Source: Candidatus Bathyarchaeota archaeon (GTDB lineage Archaea > Thermoproteota > Bathyarchaeia > Bathyarchaeales > DTEX01). From it: 7,831 bases of DNA. This document shows positions 5,647-7,831 of the stretch, piece after piece. The notes under the pieces were generated by a model. The model saw nothing but the letters and a program-made list of their open reading frames with translations, had not been told where the DNA came from and made no database searches. The stretch lies in NCBI GenBank assembly GCA_021158305.1, contig JAGGUU010000087.1, positions 1 to 7,831 of the forward strand, in the 5' to 3' direction. The position numbers and the translations under genes are program-made. Numbering within the stretch: the first letter of the stretch is position 1; each line of letters opens with the position of its first letter.

Positions 5647-7143
5647 TTATTCTTCTATGATGATGTCTGGTATGGCCGCTTTAAGCGCATCTACCAGCGA
5701 CGCCAGCGCCTCCTCGGGAGATTTTTCTCCCGACTCAACAGCGGTGAACGCTGTCAGCCATTCTTTCTCATATAACGGCATATCCTTATGTACGGGTCTA
5801 AAGGCTGTATACTCAAGCATATATGTTACATCTGATAGGAACTTTGCCTTTCTATAGTATGGATATCCAATCGTCGTTTTTCTCACGGCCAAGTGTCCGC
5901 TGTCAACGGCATGTTTTGCGTCAAGAGGTGGTGATATTGCGGTCATCGCTAATATGAATGCCAGCTCCGGACACTTAGACTGCGCTGATATAAAGTATAC
6001 ATATGGGCTTGACAGCGTTATAGGCTTTAGACCGGGTCTCGGCGCTGGTGTGAGGGCGAAGCCTATATTCTTCCAAGCGTATTCTTCTGTGAAATCTGGA
6101 TTATACTTCACTCTTATCCATTCAGCCCAGTGCCATGTGCCGCCGAACCAGAATAGGACTTCACCCGTGCAGAATCCGGTGTGGATGACTCTCCAGTCGG
6201 TCACTACCATATCCCTTGGTAATATCTCTTCTTCTATCGCCATCCTATGGATAAGCTTGAAAGTCTCCAACATCGCGCTCTTATTGAGTACCAGATTACC
6301 CGTCGCCGGGTCTAAAAGCCTACCTCCAAACTGGTAGTAGGGGGCTATGAATGGAAACTCTTCACTGAAGCCCTTTCTATGGTAGACCCCCCACTTAACG
6401 AGGCCTTTATCCATCGCCTCCTTGGCGACGGCTATCAAGTCCTCCATAGTCCATTCGCCGGTGCTTATCTTCTCAGGAAGAGCTTCGATATCAGCCTCCG
6501 TCCAGCCTAGTTTCCTTAATACATCCTTCCTGAAATACAGCGGTCTCGCCTCAGTATCTTGCGGTAGACCCCATATCTTACCTTTGTATGTTACAAACTC
6601 CCAGAACTTCGGATAAATATCGGCCAATTCATCCTCGTATTTACTGATGTATTCGTCGAGAGGAACTACGTAGCCTGCCTCAATCATATCTATAGCGCCT
6701 GGATATATGAGTTTGTAGGCGAATATATCAGGAGCCTCTCCAGCCTCCCAGGCCGCTACGAACCTATCAATAAGCTCTTTCTTGCTGAAGAATTCTCCTT
6801 CAACCTTGATACTTATGTCCAGACCTAACGCGGAAAATATCTTGTTCAACCTATCCGCGGCGGCTTCGATATTCGTAGTTCTCGTTACGTCTGCTGGTGA
6901 GTCTGTTCCCCAAACCCTGACCGTTATAACACCCTCAGGTGCTATCTCAAGCAGTTTGCTAGCTAAAGCTCTAAGTTTCTCAGATTCCGCCTTCAAAGAG
7001 TCATAGGATGCCTTCAACTTATCATAGTCCTCTTTCGGAATCATACCTGGCGGAGCTGGTTTTGCGATCCAAGCAATACTTGCTCCGATCGCTAGTCCAA
7101 TGAGAAGAGCCACTACTACGTATGCCTTCCAAGATTGAGCCAA
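5647..7143 (-). CDS. Membrane-anchored carbohydrate ABC transporter substrate-binding protein
   Basis: A 498-residue extracytoplasmic binding protein of the family 1 (MalE/UgpB-like) type, expected to capture a sugar and deliver it to the permeases. A hydrophobic N-terminal anchor (about 7-27) has no lipobox cysteine. Then comes a proline-rich turn (28-36), a four-heptad coiled coil (40-68: Y40, Y47, S54, A61, A68 at a; L43, L50, L57, L64 at d), and the binding domain from about 73. Typical features include G-K-I-W-G-L-P-Q (187-195), L-Y-F-R-K-D-V-L (202-209) and an aromatic cluster F-W-F-G-G-T-W-H-W (331-339) suited to stacking on sugar rings. The start is TTG at 7141-7143, preceded by AGAGGGGGGG; the only in-frame codons up to the stop at 7177-7179 are not ATG, GTG or TTG. 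It is the first gene of the transporter group. The ligand is not shown by the sequence; a glucuronide is inferred from the nearby beta-glucuronidase. Confidence 0.93.
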   Translation of the reverse strand: MAQSWKAYVVVALLIGLAIGASIAWIAKPAPPGMIPKEDYDKLKASYDSLKAESEKLRALASKLLEIAPEGVITVRVWGTDSPADVTRTTNIEAAADRLNKIFSALGLDISIKVEGEFFSKKELIDRFVAAWEAGEAPDIFAYKLIYPGAIDMIEAGYVVPLDEYISKYEDELADIYPKFWEFVTYKGKIWGLPQDTEARPLYFRKDVLRKLGWTEADIEALPEKISTGEWTMEDLIAVAKEAMDKGLVKWGVYHRKGFSEEFPFIAPYYQFGGRLLDPATGNLVLNKSAMLETFKLIHRMAIEEEILPRDMVVTDWRVIHTGFCTGEVLFWFGGTWHWAEWIRVKYNPDFTEEYAWKNIGFALTPAPRPGLKPITLSSPYVYFISAQSKCPELAFILAMTAISPPLDAKHAVDSGHLAVRKTTIGYPYYRKAKFLSDVTYMLEYTAFRPVHKDMPLYEKEWLTAFTAVESGEKSPEEALASLVDALKAAIPDIIIEE

Positions 7144-7146
7144 AAT

Positions 7147-7156
7147 CCCCCCCTCT
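7147..7156 (-). promoter_or_regulatory. G-rich SD before the TTG start of the binding protein
   Basis: The minus strand reads AGAGGGGGGG, with the G run ending three bases before the TTG. The GAGG part gives a normal SD spacing of about eight bases. The run of seven G is unusual in an otherwise very AT-rich leader and supports TTG as the real start. Confidence 0.65.
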
Positions 7157-7186
7157 ATATTTTTTAATTTTAATATTTATGTTACT

Positions 7187-7210
7187 TATGTACATTAAAT
7201 GTATATATAA
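7187..7210 (-). promoter_or_regulatory. Probable promoter with overlapping palindrome for the transporter genes
   Basis: TTATATATAC on the minus strand (complement 7201-7210), preceded by the purine-rich CAGAAAT, resembles an archaeal BRE/TATA. Transcription would start near 7178-7182, giving a leader of about 35-40 bases before the TTG. The TATA box overlaps a 21-bp imperfect palindrome (7187-7207): TACATT and AATGTA flank a single central base (7191-7203), with TAT and ATA outside after one mismatch. A protein bound there would compete with TBP, so it is a candidate operator. AT-rich background lowers confidence. Confidence 0.5.
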
Positions 7211-7282
7211 AATTTCTGTTTATTACACGCAAGAATATATGTAAAATTCGTCTGGAAAGGGTAAAGGAATCGAAGTGCTTTT

Positions 7283-7317
7283 CTCATCTAGACTAAAGAG
7301 GCGTTAGAATAGATGAG
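7283..7317. repeat. 35-bp nested inverted repeat
   Basis: CTCATCTA (7283-7290) and TAGATGAG (7310-7317) are a perfect eight-base inverted repeat. Inside, CTAA (7293-7296) and TTAG (7304-7307) are a second perfect repeat, separated from the outer arms by two bases on each side, leaving a seven-base centre AGAGGCG. It can form a hairpin on either strand or serve as a two-part protein site. It is not followed by a T-run on either strand, so it is not a classical hairpin-plus-U terminator. Confidence 0.6.
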
Positions 7318-7321
7318 TTAG

Positions 7322-7339
7322 AAAATAAAAACCTAAAAA
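7322..7339 (-). terminator. T-tract terminator after the amidohydrolase gene
   Basis: On the minus strand three T-tracts of five, five and four bases follow one another, starting about 44 bases after the amidohydrolase stop codon. Such clustered T-tracts are the usual archaeal termination signal, and they suggest that the amidohydrolase transcript ends before the transporter promoter. Confidence 0.55.
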
Positions 7340-7382
7340 TTAAATTTATAGATATATCTTCTCTCAGAATTTAAACGCGACA

Positions 7383-7831
7383 TTACTTGATGGATTTAAT
7401 TGCGGTTACGAGTTCTTTCTCGCCCTTTTTCTGCAGTACATCTATAACTATGTCGATGTTCAATGGTTTCGGTTTTTCTCCCCAGAGTCTCTTGAAGTTC
7501 TCGCAGTAGATCTTCCTCAGCACGCCTTCAGGAAGCTTCAGCCCCATAAATGGTTCTTTATATCTTGTTAAGAGCTTATCGGCAGTGTCTGGAGTGAAGA
7601 ATTCTTCATCTGATTCCAGAAAGTTTCTTAGTAGCCATATTCTGGCAAGGGCTTCAGGAACTGTTTGCCACGTTGCGATATCGGTTCCAAAGAATATTCT
7701 ATTCTGAAATTTGATGAAGAATTCCCTCCAGTCATCTCTTCTCCGTGATATATTATACATCAGTTCGATTCCTAAAGACAGATCTAAATTGGCATTCTCA
7801 TAACGATTCAGGAATTTTTCGGCCCTCTCAA
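7383..7831 (-). CDS. Amidohydrolase family (amidohydrolase_2) protein, C-terminal part
   Basis: The frame stays open from the TAA stop to the window edge, giving the last 148 residues; the N-terminus lies outside. An internal ATG at 7758-7760 is probably not the start, because the coding frame continues upstream with family-like sequence (N-L-D-L-S, about 15 residues before that Met). The segment R-I-F-F-G-T-D carries the conserved Asp (codon 7680-7682) that in the TIM-barrel amidohydrolases ends a late strand and takes part in catalysis or metal binding. The C-terminus has the family's closing helix pattern, V-L-R-K-I-Y-C-E-N-F-K-R-L-W-G. Members include decarboxylases, lactonases and sugar-lactone isomerases, so the reaction cannot be named from this part. 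Same strand as the transporter genes but separated by 239 bp with T-tracts and a promoter, so probably a separate transcript. Confidence 0.8.
   Translation of the reverse strand, partial: ERAEKFLNRYENANLDLSLGIELMYNISRRRDDWREFFIKFQNRIFFGTDIATWQTVPEALARIWLLRNFLESDEEFFTPDTADKLLTRYKEPFMGLKLPEGVLRKIYCENFKRLWGEKPKPLNIDIVIDVLQKKGEKELVTAIKSIK

Larger units (their letters stand above)
7144..7382. other. 239-bp intergenic regulatory region
   Basis: No convincing coding frame is present on either strand. In minus-strand order it holds T-tracts after the amidohydrolase stop, a 35-bp nested dyad, a stretch of ordinary composition, then an AT-rich promoter zone and the G-rich SD of the binding protein gene. 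No tRNA or other known RNA fold was recognised. Confidence 0.7.

Noticed and set aside
5954..6337. 127-codon plus-strand open frame inside the binding protein gene
   Set aside because: It is antisense to a well-supported coding region and has no recognisable motif or plausible operon context.
5605..7200. Shared ATTAAAT core in the palindromes at 5602-5620 and 7187-7207, suggesting one regulator
   Set aside because: The arms outside this core differ, and the same heptamer recurs in other AT-rich spacer sequence, so the match is likely compositional.
7283..7317. Nested dyad as a standard intrinsic terminator
   Set aside because: Neither strand has a T-run after the stem, and the amidohydrolase already has T-tracts before it.
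7758..7760. ATG as the start of a small separate gene at the right end
   Set aside because: The frame is open to the window edge and the upstream codons continue the amidohydrolase pattern, so this is an internal methionine of a gene cut by the window.

Overview
The window looks like a piece of an archaeal chromosome, probably a thermophile or a relative of the Thermoproteota/Bathyarchaeia. The evidence is indirect. Gene ends are followed by short T-tracts rather than GC-rich hairpins, and TATA-like boxes with purine-rich BRE-like flanks sit upstream of gene starts. TTG and GTG start codons are used with Shine-Dalgarno (SD) sequences. The substrate-binding protein is held by an N-terminal membrane anchor without a lipobox cysteine. 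A thermophilic bacterium is not excluded.

All seven genes lie on the minus strand, so the locus is read from right to left. In transcription order they are: the 3' end of an amidohydrolase-family gene (7383-7831, cut by the window edge); a 239-bp regulatory gap; a carbohydrate ABC-transporter substrate-binding protein (5647-7143); two inner-membrane permeases of the MalF and MalG types (4677-5591 and 3790-4659); a MalK/UgpC-type ATPase (2593-3684); a membrane-anchored protein of unknown function (1836-2534); and a family 2 glycoside hydrolase that keeps the full beta-glucuronidase active site (2-1774). Intergenic gaps after the binding protein are 55, 17, 105, 58 and 61 bp.

The simplest reading is a glucuronide uptake and hydrolysis locus. 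The anchored binding protein captures a glucuronide or glucuronate-containing oligosaccharide, the permease/ATPase complex imports it, and the cytoplasmic beta-glucuronidase releases D-glucuronate. The substrate assignment is an inference from the hydrolase; nothing in the binding protein alone names the ligand. No downstream glucuronate catabolic gene is visible, unless the truncated amidohydrolase takes part.

The most interesting points are these: a genuine archaeal-type beta-glucuronidase lacking the long active-site loop of E. coli GUS; a four-heptad coiled-coil stalk between the membrane anchor and the binding domain of the substrate-binding protein; an unrecognised membrane-anchored protein between the ATPase and the hydrolase; a possible RNA hairpin that pairs with the SD of the glucuronidase gene; and several dyads at promoters or intergenic gaps. 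No mobile element, CRISPR array, tRNA or rRNA was seen.
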